NCBI GenBank assembly: GCA_022376925.1
Contig: JAIOJX010000025.1
Location: forward strand, 7,595,141-7,659,140
DNA length: 64,000 nucleotides
DNA from: Tragulus kanchil
Lineage: Eukaryota > Chordata > Mammalia > Artiodactyla > Tragulidae
Direction: 5' to 3'
This document shows, piece by piece, positions 33,218 through 45,719 of this stretch. The translations under genes were made by a program, and so were the position numbers. A model generated the notes under the pieces. The model searched no databases, was not told where the DNA came from, and saw only the letters and a program-made list of their open reading frames with translations. The number at the start of each line of letters is the position of its first letter. The stretch's first letter is position 1.

Positions 33218-33441
33218 GTTTGAGAAAGAAAAAAAAGCAGGGAGCATGAATTCTAACTTTTTTTTGCAAACTTTAAACTTGATTTATTTAGATACCTTGT
33301 TTTAAGGGTTATATTGGGAAAGATATCACACAAGAATGGGTACATCAGAATTGAGAAATCAGTAGGAGTCTAACTAAACTTTAATATTTTTAATTTCTCA
33401 GTTCTAATCATATAAAGGCACCCTGTGGACATACAGTATAT

Positions 33442-33549
33442 GTAGGTGCTCAATCAGGTCCAACTCTCTGTGACCCCCAGGAGCCCACCCCTCTGTCTAT
33501 GGAATTTCCCAGCCAAGAATACTGGAGTGGGTTGCCCTTTCCTACTCCA
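33442..33549 (-). mobile_element. Bov-tA / Bov-A SINE fragment
   Basis: Reversed Bov-A text: TAGGTGCTCAATCAGGTCC, CTCTGTGACCCC, GAATACTGGAGTGGGTTGCC. Diverged and truncated at both ends. Confidence 0.85.
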
Positions 33550-33869
33550 ATACAGACAGTATGCATAATAATTTGATATACCAAGTATTAATCTATATAA
33601 ATAAAATTAAACTTGTTTTTTCTTATTTTAGATAAAAATATAAATATTAATAGCAATGCTATTATTTTCTTTTATGGGTCAGTTGATTATCTTATGTGCC
33701 CTCTGGGGTTCATATATGATAGACTCATGGCATTTACATAACACTTTTGAAAGTTCTTGCATTATAAAAACCAAAGCATATAATTTCTCTATAAAAAGTG
33801 TTAGAGTATAACAGAAAAGCAAAAGTAAGCCATTCACAGACCTTAGTGATAATACAAGGCAATGAAAGT

Positions 33870-34165
33870 CATTTTAAATTTATTATTTTCTTATGTAGGA
33901 TATTATGTTTCAGATGTACAACACAGTGATTCACAATTTATAAAGGTTATACTCCATTTATAGTTATTATAAGATATTAACTATACTCCCTGTATTGCAT
34001 TATTATCCTTGCAGCTTATGTATTTTATATATGGTACTTTGTACCTTTTAATCCCCTACTATCTCACCCTTCCTCCTTTCCCTTTCCCTGTTGGTAACCA
34101 CTAGTTTGTTCTTTATATCTGTGAGTCTATTGCTTTTTTGTTATATTCACTAGTTAATTTTAGAT
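33870..34165 (-). mobile_element. Old L1 3' region fragment
   Basis: Segments TTTCAGATGTACAACACAGTGATTC, GTACCTTTTAATCCCC, CTGTTGGTAACCACTAGTTTGTTC and ATCTGTGAGTCTATTG follow the reversed L1MA/B-type 3' sequence. The last part overlaps duplication 11. Confidence 0.65.
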
Positions 34166-34596
34166 TTGAGATTTTAACTTTTTAATATTGCTTTTGAATT
34201 TATCACAAATGGCAGATGATAGACAACTCACTGTTTCATCAAACATACATACACCACATGCTGAAGTTTATAGAACCTGGTTGAATTAAACATTTTATTC
34301 CCTCACAGAGATCTATTTAGTACACCCTGGAAATGTTTTTGTTGCCATTCTGCCATTTACAAAAGTGTAGGAATAACATCATATTTCCTCACAGGAGTGT
34401 CTAAAATCTCTGAGATCTACTACTAAAAGGCAAATGACTATCATTACACTGTATTTGAATTATAATCAAGAACTGGTACTCATTTCAGTATCTCTGCTTT
34501 TATACAACAGTAAAAAATACCCAGGAAACGTGTCATATAAAGTTAGAGAATCCTGAAGAAGTGAAAACTTTCCAAAATGAAAACTCTAATTTTGTG

Positions 34597-34793
34597 GTGG
34601 TGGTTTAGTCACTAAGTTGTGTCCTACTCTTGGGATCCTATGGACTGTAGCCTACCAGGCTCCTCTGTCCATGGGACTTCCCAGGTAAGAATACTGGAGT
34701 GGTTGCCAGTCCTTTCTCCAGGGTATCTTCCCAACCCAGGAATCTAACCCAGATCTCCTGCATTGTAGGCAGATTCTTTACCGACTAAGCTAA
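34597..34793 (-). mobile_element. Bov-tA SINE
   Basis: Reversed near-complete unit: GTTTAGTCACTAAGTTGTGTCC, GGATCCTATGGACTGTAGCC, GTAAGAATACTGGAGTGG, then the tRNA-like part CAGATCTCCTGCATTGTAGGC, TTCTTTACCGACTAAGC. Confidence 0.93.
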
Positions 34794-35073
34794 GAGTTTA
34801 TTCTGAACATGAGCTTATTGTTAGTAGGTTTCACAGGCATCATAATGACACTGTAAAGATGTCCACATACAAATCCACAGAATCTGTGAATATGTTAGGT
34901 TACACAGAAAGGAGTTAAGTTGCTAATAAGTTGATTTTAAAATAGGGAAATTATCATAAATTATTCATTGATGGGTCCAGTGAAATAACAAGGTCTGCAA
35001 AAGGAGGTGGGGGAGAGGAGGAAGAATAGTAAAAACCAGTAAGATGACAGCATGATGACTCAGCTGGAAGGTA

Positions 35074-35193
35074 CTGGCTTTATAGATGGAAAGGAGACAA
35101 GCCAAGGAAAGCAAGAAGCCTCTAGATGCTAGAAAAGACAAGCAAATGAATTCTTTTCTTGAACCTCCAAAAGGAACACAGCCTTGCCCACAC
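35074..35193 (+). mobile_element. MLT1-type MaLR LTR, partial copy
   Basis: First, truncated appearance of the LTR described at 36149-36394; it is cut where duplication 11 joins. Confidence 0.7.
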
Positions 35194-35671
35194 CACAATT
35201 TTTAAAGCATTGCTTTTATATTCACTAGTTAATTTTAGATTTGAGATTTTAACTTTTTAATATTGCTTTTGAATTTATCACAAATGGCAGATGATAGACA
35301 ACTCACTGTTTCATCAAACATACATACACCACATGCTGAAGTTTATAGAACCTGGTTGAATTAAACATTTTATTCCCTCACAGAGATCTATTTAGTACAC
35401 CCTGGAAATGTTTTTGTTGCCATTCTGCCATTTACAAAAGTGTAGGAATAACATCATATTTCCTCACAGGAGTGTCTAAAATCTCTGAGATCTACTACTA
35501 AAAGGCAAATGACTATCATTACACTGTATTTGAATTATAATCAAGAACTGGTACTCATTTCAGTATCTCTGCTTTTATACAACAGTAAAAAATACCCAGG
35601 AAACGTGTCATATAAAGTTAGAGAATCCTGAAGAAGTGAAAACTTTCCAAAATGAAAACTCTAATTTTGTG

Positions 35672-35868
35672 GTGGTGGTTTAGTCACTAAGTTGTGTCCT
35701 ACTCTTGGGATCCTATGGACTGTAGCCTACCAGGCTCCTCTGTCCATGGGACTTCCCAGGTAAGAATACTGGAGTGGTTGCCAGTCCTTTCTCCAGGGTA
35801 TCTTCCCAACCCAGGAATCTAACCCAGATCTCCTGCATTGTAGGCAGATTCTTTACCGACTAAGCTAA
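35672..35868 (-). mobile_element. Bov-tA SINE, second copy
   Basis: Copy of 34597-34793 from duplication 11. Confidence 0.93.
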
Positions 35869-36148
35869 GAGTTTATTCTGAACATGAGCTTATTGTTAGT
35901 AGGTTTCACAGGCATCATAATGACACTGTAAAGATGTCCACATACAAATCCACAGAATCTGTGAATATGTTAGGTTACACAGAAAGGAGTTAAGTTGCTA
36001 ATAAGTTGATTTTAAAATAGGGAAATTATCATAAATTATTCATTGATGGGTCCAGTGAAATAACAAGGTCTGCAAAAGGAGGTGGGGGAGAGGAGGAAGA
36101 ATAGTAAAAACCAGTAAGATGACAGCATGATGACTCAGCTGGAAGGTA

Positions 36149-36394
36149 CTGGCTTTATAGATGGAAAGGAGACAAGCCAAGGAAAGCAAGAAGCCTCTAG
36201 ATGCTAGAAAAGACAAGCAAATGAATTCTTTTCTTGAACCTCCAAAAGGAACACAGCCTTGCCCACACCTCAACTTTAGACAAGTGAAATGCATTTTAGA
36301 CTTTTGATCTCTCGAACCATAAAATAATAAATTTGTGTTGTTTTTAAGCTGGTAAAGTTGTGGTAATTAGTAGCAGCAATGGGAAGCTAATATA
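36149..36394 (+). mobile_element. MLT1-type (ERVL-MaLR) LTR, 3' part
   Basis: The order GAGACAAGCCAAGGAAAGC, GCCTCTAGATGCTAG, CTCCAAAAGGAACACAGCC, AATAATAAATTTGTGTTG, GTGGTAATTAGTAGCAGC and GGGAAGCTAATATA matches the 3' half of MLT1 LTRs, including the AATAAA signal near its end. This is an ancient non-coding retroelement LTR with no internal coding sequence nearby. Confidence 0.8.
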
Positions 36395-37269
36395 GTTGGT
36401 TTCTCAGAGATAACAGTGGAAATGTCAGAATCCCCATTATCTAAGACTTACTGTGGAAACTCACACATCAAGTACCCTGCTAAGGTGGTAGCCTTTCTGA
36501 GGTTAGGCTGGCCAGGTTCTTGTCACAATCTCTCTCATCATGAATCTTCTCCTTTTATTCCTGGGGAAGAGTAGAGCTGGATTGGAGGGTTGAAGTCTGA
36601 ACCCTGACTTGTTACTTTGTAAATGAGACTAGGTCAGATCACCTCAAGATAAAACCAAGTCCATCTCTGAAATGTCCTAATTCCATCAATGAAGAGGCAT
36701 GGATATATAACAGTGTTCACCATTTCAAAATTAAAGTCTCAACACTTACATTTGTGTGGCTTGATTCTAAAAGAATGAGGACTTTGAATAGTTTTCTCTA
36801 TTCACTATGTTTGAAAGGCCTGTATTTTGTATATTAGAAAATAACTTCTAAGCTTGATATATAATTCCTCAAACTTCAGGTTAAACTATGATCACATGAA
36901 GCTTAGCAGGATGGGACTGTGGGACTGGCAGTCATATGGAAGGGTTGGGTGTCTTCATGCAAATGGAATTCTGGTCTCCAGTTGTCCCTCAAGTGATTCT
37001 GCATCTACAAATTTCCCAATGTCCCAGCTACTGTAATCACTGAAAAATGGATAGATGGGTGAATGAAACAAGGAATATGTTTCCACATACAAATCCACAG
37101 ATGGGTCCGGGGTTAAGTTGCTAATAAGTTGATTTTAAAATAGAAATTATCATAAATTATTCATTGATGGGTCCAGTGAAATAACAAGGTCTGCAAAAGG
37201 AGGTGGGGGAGAGGAGGAAGAATAGTAAAAACCAGTAAGATGACAGCATGATGACTCAGCTGGAAGGTA

Positions 37270-37515
37270 CTGGCTTTATAGATGGAAAGGAGACAAGCCA
37301 AGGAAAGCAAGAAGCCTCTAGATGCTAGAAAAGACAAGCAAATGAATTCTTTTCTTGAACCTCCAAAAGGAACACAGCCTTGCCCACACCTCAACTTTAG
37401 ACAAGTGAAATGCATTTTAGACTTTTGATCTCTCGAACCATAAAATAATAAATTTGTGTTGTTTTTAAGCTGGTAAAGTTGTGGTAATTAGTAGCAGCAA
37501 TGGGAAGCTAATATA
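37270..37515 (+). mobile_element. MLT1-type LTR, third copy
   Basis: Copy of 36149-36394 produced by duplication 12. Confidence 0.8.
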
Positions 37516-37899
37516 GTTGGTTTCTCAGAGATAACAGTGGAAATGTCAGAATCCCCATTATCTAAGACTTACTGTGGAAACTCACACATCAAGTACCCTG
37601 CTAAGGTGGTAGCCTTTCTGAGGTTAGGCTGGCCAGGTTCTTGTCACAATCTCTCTCATCATGAATCTTCTCCTTTTATTCCTGGGGAAGAGTAGAGCTG
37701 GATTGGAGGGTTGAAGTCTGAACCCTGACTTGTTACTTTGTAAATGAGACTAGGTCAGATCACCTCAAGATAAAACCAAGTCCATCTCTGAAATGTCCTA
37801 ATTCCATCAATGAAGAGGCATGGATATATAACAGTGTTCACCATTTCAAAATTAAAGTCTCAACACTTACATTTGTGTGGCTTGATTCTAAAAGAATGA

Positions 37900-40062
37900 G
37901 GACTTTGAATAGTTTTCTCTATTCACTATGTTTGAAAGGCCTGTATTTTGTATATTAGAAAATAACTTCTAAGCTTGATATATAATTCCTCAAACTTCAG
38001 GTTAAACTATGATCACATGAAGCTTAGCAGGATGGGACTGTGGGACTGGCAGTCATATGGAAGGGTTGGGTGTCTTCATGCAAATGGAATTCTGGTCTCC
38101 AGTTGTCCCTCAAGTGATTCTGCATCTACAAATTTCCCAATGTCCCAGCTACTGTAATCACTGAAAAATGGATAGATGGGTGAATGAACAAGTACATATG
38201 CTTCTTGTCTTTGTTCATCCCACTCTCTACACAACCCAGTGGGGAAGTGGGAAAACACATGGCTTTGGCTCCAGACACATCTGATTTGCATTCTTCTATC
38301 CATGCTTTTCCTATCATAGAAATGAGGAAGCTGTCTTAATAATAAAACTGAAATACTACTTTGAAGAATATCATTCTCATATAAATAGATGAAGTAGAAA
38401 GAATATATATTCTTGGGTCCTATTAATACATTAAAACAAATATTTCTAAGGAATAAAGATGGGAAAAAACAACCAAAAAAAAAAAATCTCTGCTTTGGAC
38501 TAAGTTGCAACAGCATGAAAAACTGACTCAAATGATCTGTATGTCTCACCCTTGCATTCTCTCTCTCTTCTCCTGCTAACTCATTTTCCACTTAATCTTC
38601 TATTCATACAATTATCTACATTCTGGATATTGACTCATCTGTCATGAGTTTTTCAAAACCATCTTTTATTTGAATGAATCAAGACTGGCTATTTAAAATG
38701 CATTGACTAATACCATAAAGCATGAGTTAATTAAGCTCTCTAATTTTATTTTCTCCCCATCATGTGAAACTAATATTACATCAGCAGTTGACCTTGATAG
38801 GTAATTAGAAATAATGAGAGAAGAAAACAGGGAACAGGTTTTCAGAGATCAACGATTAGAAGATTCATTTTTCCCCCAAACTGAGGAATTTTAAATTTTC
38901 ATGTAAAACATTTCTTAAATAGAATGTGTTATGACTGACAATATGAAAATTTAGGTCAATTAAGATTGCTTGACTTGGACTTTGATGTTTCTCTATTCAC
39001 TATGTTTGAAAGGCCTGTATTTTGTATATTAGAAAATAACTTCTAAGCTTGATATATAATTCCTCAAACTTCAGGTTAAACTATGATCACATGAAGCTTA
39101 GCAGGATGGGACTGTGGGACTGGCAGTCATATGGAAGGGTTGGGTGTCTTCATGCAAATGGAATTCTGGTCTCCAGTTGTCCCTCAAGTGATTCTGCATC
39201 TACAAATTTCCCAATGTCCCAGCTACTGTAATCACTGAAAAATGGATAGATGGGTGAATGAACAAGTACATATGCTTCTTGTCTTTGTTCATCCCACTCT
39301 CTACACAACCCAGTGGGGAAGTGGGAAAACACATGGCTTTGGCTCCAGACACATCTGATTTGCATTCTTCTATCCATGCTTTTCCTATCATAGAAATGAG
39401 GAAGCTGTCTTAATAATAAAACTGAAATACTACTTTGAAGAATATCATTCTCATATAAATAGATGAAGTAGAAAGAATATATATTCTTGGGTCCTATTAA
39501 TACATTAAAACAAATATTTCTAAGGAATAAAGATGGGAAAAAACAACCAAAAAAAAAAAAATCTCTGCTTTGGACTAAGTTGCAACAGCATGAAAAACTG
39601 ACTCAAATGATCTGTATGTCTCACCCTTGCATTCTCTCTCTCTTCTCCTGCTAACTCATTTTCCACTTAATCTTCTATTCATACAATTATCTACATTCTG
39701 GATATTGACTCATCTGTCATGAGTTTTTCAAAACCATCTTTTATTTGAATGAATCAAGACTGGCTATTTAAAATGCATTGACTAATACCATAAAGCATGA
39801 GTTAATTAAGCTCTCTAATTTTATTTTCTCCCCATCATGTGAAACTAATATTACATCAGCAGTTGACCTTGATAGGTAATTAGAAATAATGAGAGAAGAA
39901 AACAGGGAACAGGTTTTCAGAGATCAACGATTAGAAGATTCATTTTTCCCCCAAACTGAGGAATTTTAAATTTTCATGTAAAACATTTCTTAAATAGAAT
40001 GTAAGTTATGACTGACAATATGAAAATAATACCTCTTAGGTCAATTGAAGATTGCTTGGCTG
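37900..40062. repeat. Direct duplication 13 (37900-38976 and 38977-40062, period 1074-1077)
   Basis: Non-coding unit; its left part also belongs to duplication 12, so 37975-38157 occurs three times. Copy 1 has lost several bases in its last 60 nt (GAAAATTTAGG vs GAAAATAATACCTCTTAGG). Confidence 0.96.
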
Positions 40063-41911
40063 TCTTGTCGAAGTAGAATATAGTCAGGCAGAGAGCATTC
40101 TTTTTCTGCTACCCTGAAAGTTAGAGCCAAGTTGAAATCAGACATTTCCTACTTTTCATTTCCCATGATGTCGGAGTACTACCCAGGAAATAAACACGAT
40201 CGAGTCTGTTTGTTTCCTAAAACCATGAGAAAAATGTGAAGCGCTTGGAAAGTGACACCCAAGGGAAAAGGCTCATGCTGAGATCAGTGCTGTTGTGAAC
40301 ATGTTTGGTTCCTTTTCTCAAGAGTCCACTTCTCATCATTGGAGGAGGAAACCTGCAGCCCGTAGAGAGACAGCCTCCTGTTCAAGGTCAACAGAGTGGG
40401 GGAAAAGGACTGAGCTTTATAGATCTCATCAATGTCCAAGGATATTGACTGTGGTATTGCATTCAACCTTCCACCTCTGTTGGCTTTACAGGTATGAATT
40501 GTGAGATTTCAAGTATCATTTAGTAGATGACCTGAAACCTAATCAAAGACTAGAATTAAATTTCTTCTTGTGCCCAAGCTGCCTTTGTTTACAGCTGTGG
40601 CCACAGCTCTTGTAGAGCCAATTCTTTGTTTAGCTTGCTTGCAGTCAAATGTATAAGTAAAGTGGCCGGCCATGACGAGCTTCCCATGTGGTACTGGTGG
40701 TAAAGAACCTGCCTGCCAATGCAGGAAAGTTAAGAGATATAGATTTGATTCCTGAGTTTGGAAGATCCACTGGAAGAAAGGCAACCCTTCTATTCATACA
40801 ATTATCTACATTCTGGATATTGACTCATCTGTCATGAGTTTTTCAAAACCATCTTTTATTTGAATGAATCAAGACTGGCTATTTAAAATGCATTGACTAA
40901 TACCATAAAGCATGAGTTAATTAAGCTCTCTAATTTTATTTTCTCCCCATCATGTGAAACTAATATTACATCAGCAGTTGACCTTGATAGGTAATTAGAA
41001 ATAATGAGAGAAGAAAACAGGGAACAGGTTTTCAGAGATCAACGATTAGAAGATTCATTTTTCCCCCAAACTGAGGAATTTTAAATTTTCATGTAAAACA
41101 TTTCTTAAATAGAATGTAAGTTATGACTGACAATATGAAAATAATACCTCTTAGGTCAATTGAAGATTGCTTGGCTGTCTTGTCGAAGTAGAATATAGTC
41201 AGGCAGAGAGCATTCTTTTTCTGCTACCCTGAAAGTTAGAGCCAAGTTGAAATCAGACATTTCCTACTTTTCATTTCCCATGATGTCGGAGTACTACCCA
41301 GGAAATAAACACGATCGAGTCTGTTTGTTTCCTAAAACCATGAGAAAAATGTGAAGCGCTTGGAAAGTGACACCCAAGGGAAAAGGCTCATGCTGAGATC
41401 AGTGCTGTTGTGAACATGTTTGGTTCCTTTTCTCAAGAGTCCACTTCTCATCATTGGAGGAGGAAACCTGCAGCCCGTAGAGAGACAGCCTCCTGTTCAA
41501 GGTCAACAGAGTGGGGGAAAAGGACTGAGCTTTATAGATCTCATCAATGTCCAAGGATATTGACTGTGGTATTGCATTCAACCTTCCACCTCTGTTGGCT
41601 TTACAGGTATGAATTGTGAGATTTCAAGTATCATTTAGTAGATGACCTGAAACCTAATCAAAGACTAGAATTAAATTTCTTCTTGTGCCCAAGCTGCCTT
41701 TGTTTACAGCTGTGGCCACAGCTCTTGTAGAGCCAATTCTTTGTTTAGCTTGCTTGCAGTCAAATGTATAAGTAAAGTGGCCGGCCATGACGAGCTTCCC
41801 ATGTGGTACTGGTGGTAAAGAACCTGCCTGCCAATGCAGGAAAGTTAAGAGATATAGATTTGATTCCTGAGTTTGGAAGATCCACTGGAGAAGGAAATGG
41901 CAACCCACTCC
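39672..41911. repeat. Direct duplication 14 (39672-40786 and 40787-41911, period 1115)
   Basis: Non-coding unit ending inside a Bov-tA. The last ~20 nt of copy 1 read CACTGGAAGAAAGGCAACCC, where copy 2 reads CACTGGAGAAGGAAATGG before CAACCC; that is a short deletion cluster right at the join. Confidence 0.96.
40677..40786 (+). mobile_element. Bov-tA SINE, truncated at duplication join
   Basis: First half of the element at 41792-41983, cut by the junction of duplication 14. Confidence 0.88.
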
Positions 41912-41983
41912 AGTATTCTTGCCTGGAAAATCCCATGGACAGAGAAGCCTGGAAGACTATGGTATATAGAATTGCAAAGAGTC
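41792..41983 (+). mobile_element. Bov-tA SINE
   Basis: Sense orientation: tRNA-like head GAGCTTCCCATGTGG...GGTAAAGAACCTGCCTGCC, then GGAGAAGGAAATGGCAACCC, CAGTATTCTTGCCTGG and GAATTGCAAAGAGTC. Confidence 0.94.
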
Positions 41984-42334
41984 CTATGGAGTTGATGAAG
42001 AGAAAGTGAAGCATTGCATCTGCAGCTCTACTGTGTGACAGGCACAACAGGAAACAGCGGGGAGAGGAGGAAGGAGATAGGAAAGCTCAGTATCTGAGAA
42101 GTGCCTGGGAAGCACAGGAACAGGGACAGCACAAGAGGGGTAAAGGAAATCAACAACAAAAACAGTCAAAACATAGACCTTTCTCAAGGCACAGCAGAAG
42201 AGACTTGGTATCTACTTGAATTATTTACAAATGTATACCCCATGACCCAAAGCTCAGGAAACTGGGTGAGATGCTAGCTGACTAAGGATAGTTCAAATGA
42301 TAACGCTACATTATATTTCAGTATAGATGCTGTA
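41984..42334. other. Non-coding, no recognised feature
   Basis: Purine-rich DNA between two Bov-tA elements; nothing further recognised. Confidence 0.5.
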
Positions 42335-42507
42335 GGGCTCTCCTGATAGCCCAGATGCTAAAGGAACCTTCTTCAATGCAGGAAATCCAGGTTTTATCTC
42401 TGGATCAAGAAGATTCCCTGGAGGAGGAAATAACTACTCACTCCAGTATTCTTGCCTGCAGAATTCAATGGACAGAAAGTCTGGCAGACTACAGTCAATG
42501 GTGTCAC
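42335..42507 (+). mobile_element. Bov-tA SINE, diverged
   Basis: GGGCTCTCCTGATAGCCCAG head, AATGCAGGAAATCCAGG, CACTCCAGTATTCTTGCC and GACTACAGTCAATGG in sense order, with more substitutions than the other copies. Confidence 0.9.
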
Positions 42508-42810
42508 TTGATTACTGGCTTTTTTTTCATCTATAGAAAATTTCTTAGGACATAGGTAAAATCATGGTGAGTCATATTCACTTAACCACTCGTAATGTTA
42601 CAATAGCCCCAGGTCTGGAAACTAGTTAATTCCCCATAATAATTGTAGAAAGTGCTGAAGTCCATTAGTCTTCTCTGTCCTTTTTTTTTCTTTTTTTAAA
42701 ATCATCTTCCAGAGTTCTTTTCAATATTTTTATTGTAATAAAATTCAAGTGAAAAAAAAAGTTCAAGTGAGGGGTCCAGAATAATCCACCATGGCATAAG
42801 AACAATTTTG
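42508..42810. other. Non-coding, no recognised feature
   Basis: AT-rich DNA with short poly-T and poly-A runs. Confidence 0.5.
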
Positions 42811-42822
42811 CTGAAGAACTTT

Positions 42823-43154
42823 TTCTTTTTTTAAACATTTATTTTTTTATTTATTTATCTTTTGGGGGGTGGGGTGGGGAGGGAGGGCCACAGGTGGGCC
42901 ACTTCTATTGGTTTTTCATTTGTCTAATTTCATCCGTCTTTGTTCTTTGACTCCTGTGGGCCTCCCATCGCGGTGGCGTCTGTTGTCGTAGAGCGCCAGC
43001 TCTGGGCGCATGCGCTCCAGAGCTCCGGCTCGGTAATTGGGCACATGGGTCCAGCCGCTCCGTGGCACGTGGGATCTTCCCAGGCCAGGGATCGAACCGG
43101 CGTCCCTTGCACTGCAAGGCGGTGTCCTTACCCACTGGACCACCAGGGGACGCC
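42823..43154 (-). mobile_element. Long-form tRNA-Glu-derived SINE with 12-bp TSD
   Basis: Same long family as 18479-18791, starting (minus) GGGCGTCCCCTGGTGG with intact B box GGTTCGATCCC. CTGAAGAACTTT flanks it at 42811-42822 and 43155-43166. Perfect target-site duplication. Confidence 0.93.
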
Positions 43155-43166
43155 CTGAAGAACTTT

Positions 43167-43864
43167 GAGAATAGGATTTTTTTCTGAACTTTGTCTGTCT
43201 GAAAGCAGAGACAATGGGATTCATTGACTTAAATCCTCTCCCTGGGAGTTTCCCAACCAAGGAAGATCTAAGCTCTGGAGAAAAGTCACACACCAGACAC
43301 CATATAAAAAGATGTTTTCTTAAAATCATCACTATCTCCCATCTATTGTTCTAAGAGCCCATTTATCTTTCTTAAAAGTTATATGTTTTCTTTTCTCAAC
43401 ACTTTCCTCTATTAAGATGATATATAACTCCCAAATTCTATCCACCTCCTTGATTCACATTTTTCTGTGAACTGTCACTCTTAGGCAATTACATTTTGTC
43501 TTTTCTCTCACTAATCTTTCATTTGCCGACCCCCAGATATGAATATAAGAGGGCACTTTTCTCTATCCTTTAACATGTCCCTTGTCTTGAAGCAGGTGGA
43601 GTCCAACGTGTCAGTTGAATGAATCAGTCCATTGTTTGTTACAATCACATTACTTGATTTCCTACCTCTATACTTTAAAAAAAAAAAAAATTGCCTCTGG
43701 AATTGTCTATCTCTTCTCTCTTCTGTTTTCATTGGGTTCCTTATAAAACTCTCCTTTCCAAATTCAGCCGAAGTTCTACCTTCAACCTGAAAGATTTGTA
43801 AGAGTTCCTGTAGAAATGACATTGTTTTTGAACATCAGGATGTGCTCGAAAAGCTTTGTTAGTC
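43167..43864. other. Non-coding, no recognised feature
   Basis: Contains a poly-A run at about 43678-43690; otherwise unassigned. Confidence 0.5.
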
Positions 43865-43975
43865 TCTCTGTCTCAGTTTCCCAGTATATCCACTGGGGGT
43901 AACACCTACCTAATAGGGTTGTGAAGTTAAGTGAGGTAATTGCTTATGAAAAGACCTCTGGAATATAATATCAAA
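43865..43975 (+). mobile_element. MIR SINE fragment
   Basis: CTCAGTTTCCCAGTATATCC, GGGGGTAACACCTACCTAATAGGG and TTGTGAAGTTAAGTGAG follow the MIR 3' half in sense orientation. Confidence 0.65.
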
Positions 43976-44040
43976 ATTTTATCTAAATTCATGCTACCTT
44001 ACATTACAGATATTTACTTATGGGTTTTAGCACTTACTAG

Positions 44041-44235
44041 GGGCTTCCCAGGTGGCACTAGTGGTAAGGAACCCACCTGCAAATGCAGGAGACATAGAGA
44101 TGTGGGTTCAATCCCTGAGTCAGGAATATCCTCCGGAGAAGGGAATGGAAACCTACTCCTGTTTTTCTTGCCTGTAAAATCCCTAGGGTCACAAAGAGTC
44201 AGACACGACTGAAGTGACTTAGGATACATGCATAT
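44041..44235 (+). mobile_element. Bov-tA SINE with 10-bp TSD
   Basis: Complete unit from GGGCTTCCCAGGTGGCACTAG through the tRNA-like B box GGGTTCAATCCC to AGAGTCAGACACGACTGAAG. CACTTACTAG repeats at 44031-44040 and 44236-44245. Confidence 0.94.
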
Positions 44236-44245
44236 CACTTACTAG

Positions 44246-44400
44246 ATTTGTTTCTTAAAGTCAACATTTACGTGTGTGAATGCATGCATACCCATACATG
44301 AATACATATACCTCTATGTATATGTGTATAATATATGTGTATTTATGTGTATACAGACATACATATATATGTATATAGAAAGTATTTTGTTCAATAAATG
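44246..44400. repeat. AT/TG-rich low-complexity tract
   Basis: Degenerate ATAC/TATG/GTAT units over about 110 nt from 44272; a decayed microsatellite. Confidence 0.7.
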
Positions 44401-44490
44401 TCCAAACTATGACACAGAAAGACTTGCACCTAGTTAATCTGTTAGTTAAGTTTGGTCCCTTTTATTTCATTGGAGTAAAGCTGCTAGAGA

Positions 44491-44746
44491 GGGTTTCCCT
44501 GGTGGTCAAGTGGGTGAAGAGTCCACCTTGCCGTGTAAGGGGCACCAGTTCTATCCCTGGCTCAGGAAGATCCCACATGCTATGGAGCGACTGGACCAGT
44601 GTGTCCAATTACAAGCCAGTGCTCTGGAGAGCATGTGCCCAGAGCCAGTGCTCTGCAATGAGAGAGGCCACTGCGATGGGAGGCCCACGCAGGCCAAAGA
44701 ATAAATAAAGATGGATGAAAATAAATAAATAAAAAATCAATAAAAG
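44491..44746 (+). mobile_element. Short-form tRNA-Glu-derived SINE
   Basis: Sense orientation: GGGTTTCCCTGGTGGTCAAG head, then GGAAGATCCCACATGC, GAGAGGCCACTGCGATGGG and a tail of ATAAATAA units right after GATGGATGAAA. It lacks the GACCAATAGAAGTGGCC extension of the long form. GCTAGA on both sides is too short to call a TSD. Confidence 0.88.
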
Positions 44747-45029
44747 AGGCTAGAATTAAAAATAAACATATTAAAATAAAAGCTGCAAGAGAAGGTAAGT
44801 GTCTATCCATTTACAATCTAGACCCTCAAGAGATACATATAATGTGCTTATTGATCATCAAGGCCTAGTAATTGGTACCATACTAGCATAAACACTTGCT
44901 TCAAGTTTATGGACACACCATCAAGTCCACACTGATCTGCCCATTGACTACAGCTAAACTGCCTCCACACCTCTGCTGGCCTGAATCCAATTCAGACTGG
45001 GGCAACATGTAGCATTCATGTTAACTTGG
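44747..45029. other. Non-coding, no recognised feature
   Basis: Unassigned sequence between two SINEs. Confidence 0.5.
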
Positions 45030-45275
45030 GTAACTTAGGTAGAGGTAAATCTGGTTTGAATTTTGGTTCTTCCATTTCCCAGATTAGGATGTTGACAAAA
45101 CCACATAATTTGTCTGTATTTGGGGTTTGCATCTGAAAATGAAGTAAAAACAATCCTTTCTTCATAGGTTTATTGTGACTGTTAAATGAACCAGTACTTT
45201 GGAGAACCTAACCTGGCATATGATAAACACTTAATGTTGTTAGCTACCATCAGCATTATCATTATCATCATCATT
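45030..45275 (+). mobile_element. MIR SINE
   Basis: Matches the MIR order: TTCCATTTCCCAGATTAGG, CATCTGAAAATGAAG, CATAGGTTTATTGTGACTGTTAAATGA, CCTGGCATATGATAAACAC and TTAGCTACCATCAGCATTATC. Confidence 0.72.
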
Positions 45276-45719
45276 TCATAGATGATTCTAGTTTAGGATT
45301 TGAAAGTTTGCTCCAGGGTAAAGTTTTTATGTATTATCTTCCAGGGGAATACTCTTAATTTATTTAATGAATTGATTTTAATCATTATCTGGCCTTTCAT
45401 CGAGGAAATATTAACTCTAATGGCATGAGAATTGACATTTTCTCTTACAAAACATCGTTTGTTTCATCACTTTGAGCAGTCAAATATTAATTCATTTATA
45501 TGTTAAAAATATTTTCCCCATATATCTGCTATTTATGGAATAACCTCTGAAAGCAATGTTATTGAATCTTTGATCACAGTTCTACAAATATTTTTGTATA
45601 TTACCTATAGCCATAGATATTCTGGACCTGGTAAGGCAAAGTAAAATGTCACTTGAGGTAAGAAAAATATTCCTGATGGAAATACAGCATCCTGTGAACA
45701 TCTTCTGCTCATGTGTTTT
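45276..45719. other. Non-coding, no recognised feature
   Basis: AT-rich, unassigned. Confidence 0.5.

Larger units (their letters stand above)
34129..36270. repeat. Direct duplication 11 (34129-35193 and 35209-36270, period 1075-1080)
   Basis: Copy 2 lacks 5 nt near its start (GCTTTTATATTC against GCTTTTTTGTTATATTC). The last ~20 nt of copy 1 are degraded (ACACCACAATTTTTAAAGC against ACACCTCAACTTTAGAC). Confidence 0.95.
35937..38204. repeat. Direct duplication 12 (35937-37081 and 37082-38204, period 1121-1145)
   Basis: The first ~60 nt of copy 2 have lost about 24 nt in pieces (CCACAGATGGGTCCGGGGTTAAG against CCACAGAATCTGTG...GAGTTAAG). The end of copy 1 is mis-spelled relative to copy 2 (GAAACAAGGAATATG vs GAACAAGTACATATG). 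Confidence 0.95.

Noticed and set aside
38076..38591. 171-codon minus-strand ORF
   Set aside because: Composition is irregular, there are no recognised domains, it crosses a duplication and is broken in the second copy at 39150; a chance frame.
44041..44110. tRNA-like head of Bov-tA or the tRNA-Glu SINEs as a real tRNA gene
   Set aside because: A and B boxes are present, but the body continues into SINE sequence and the cloverleaf is degraded.
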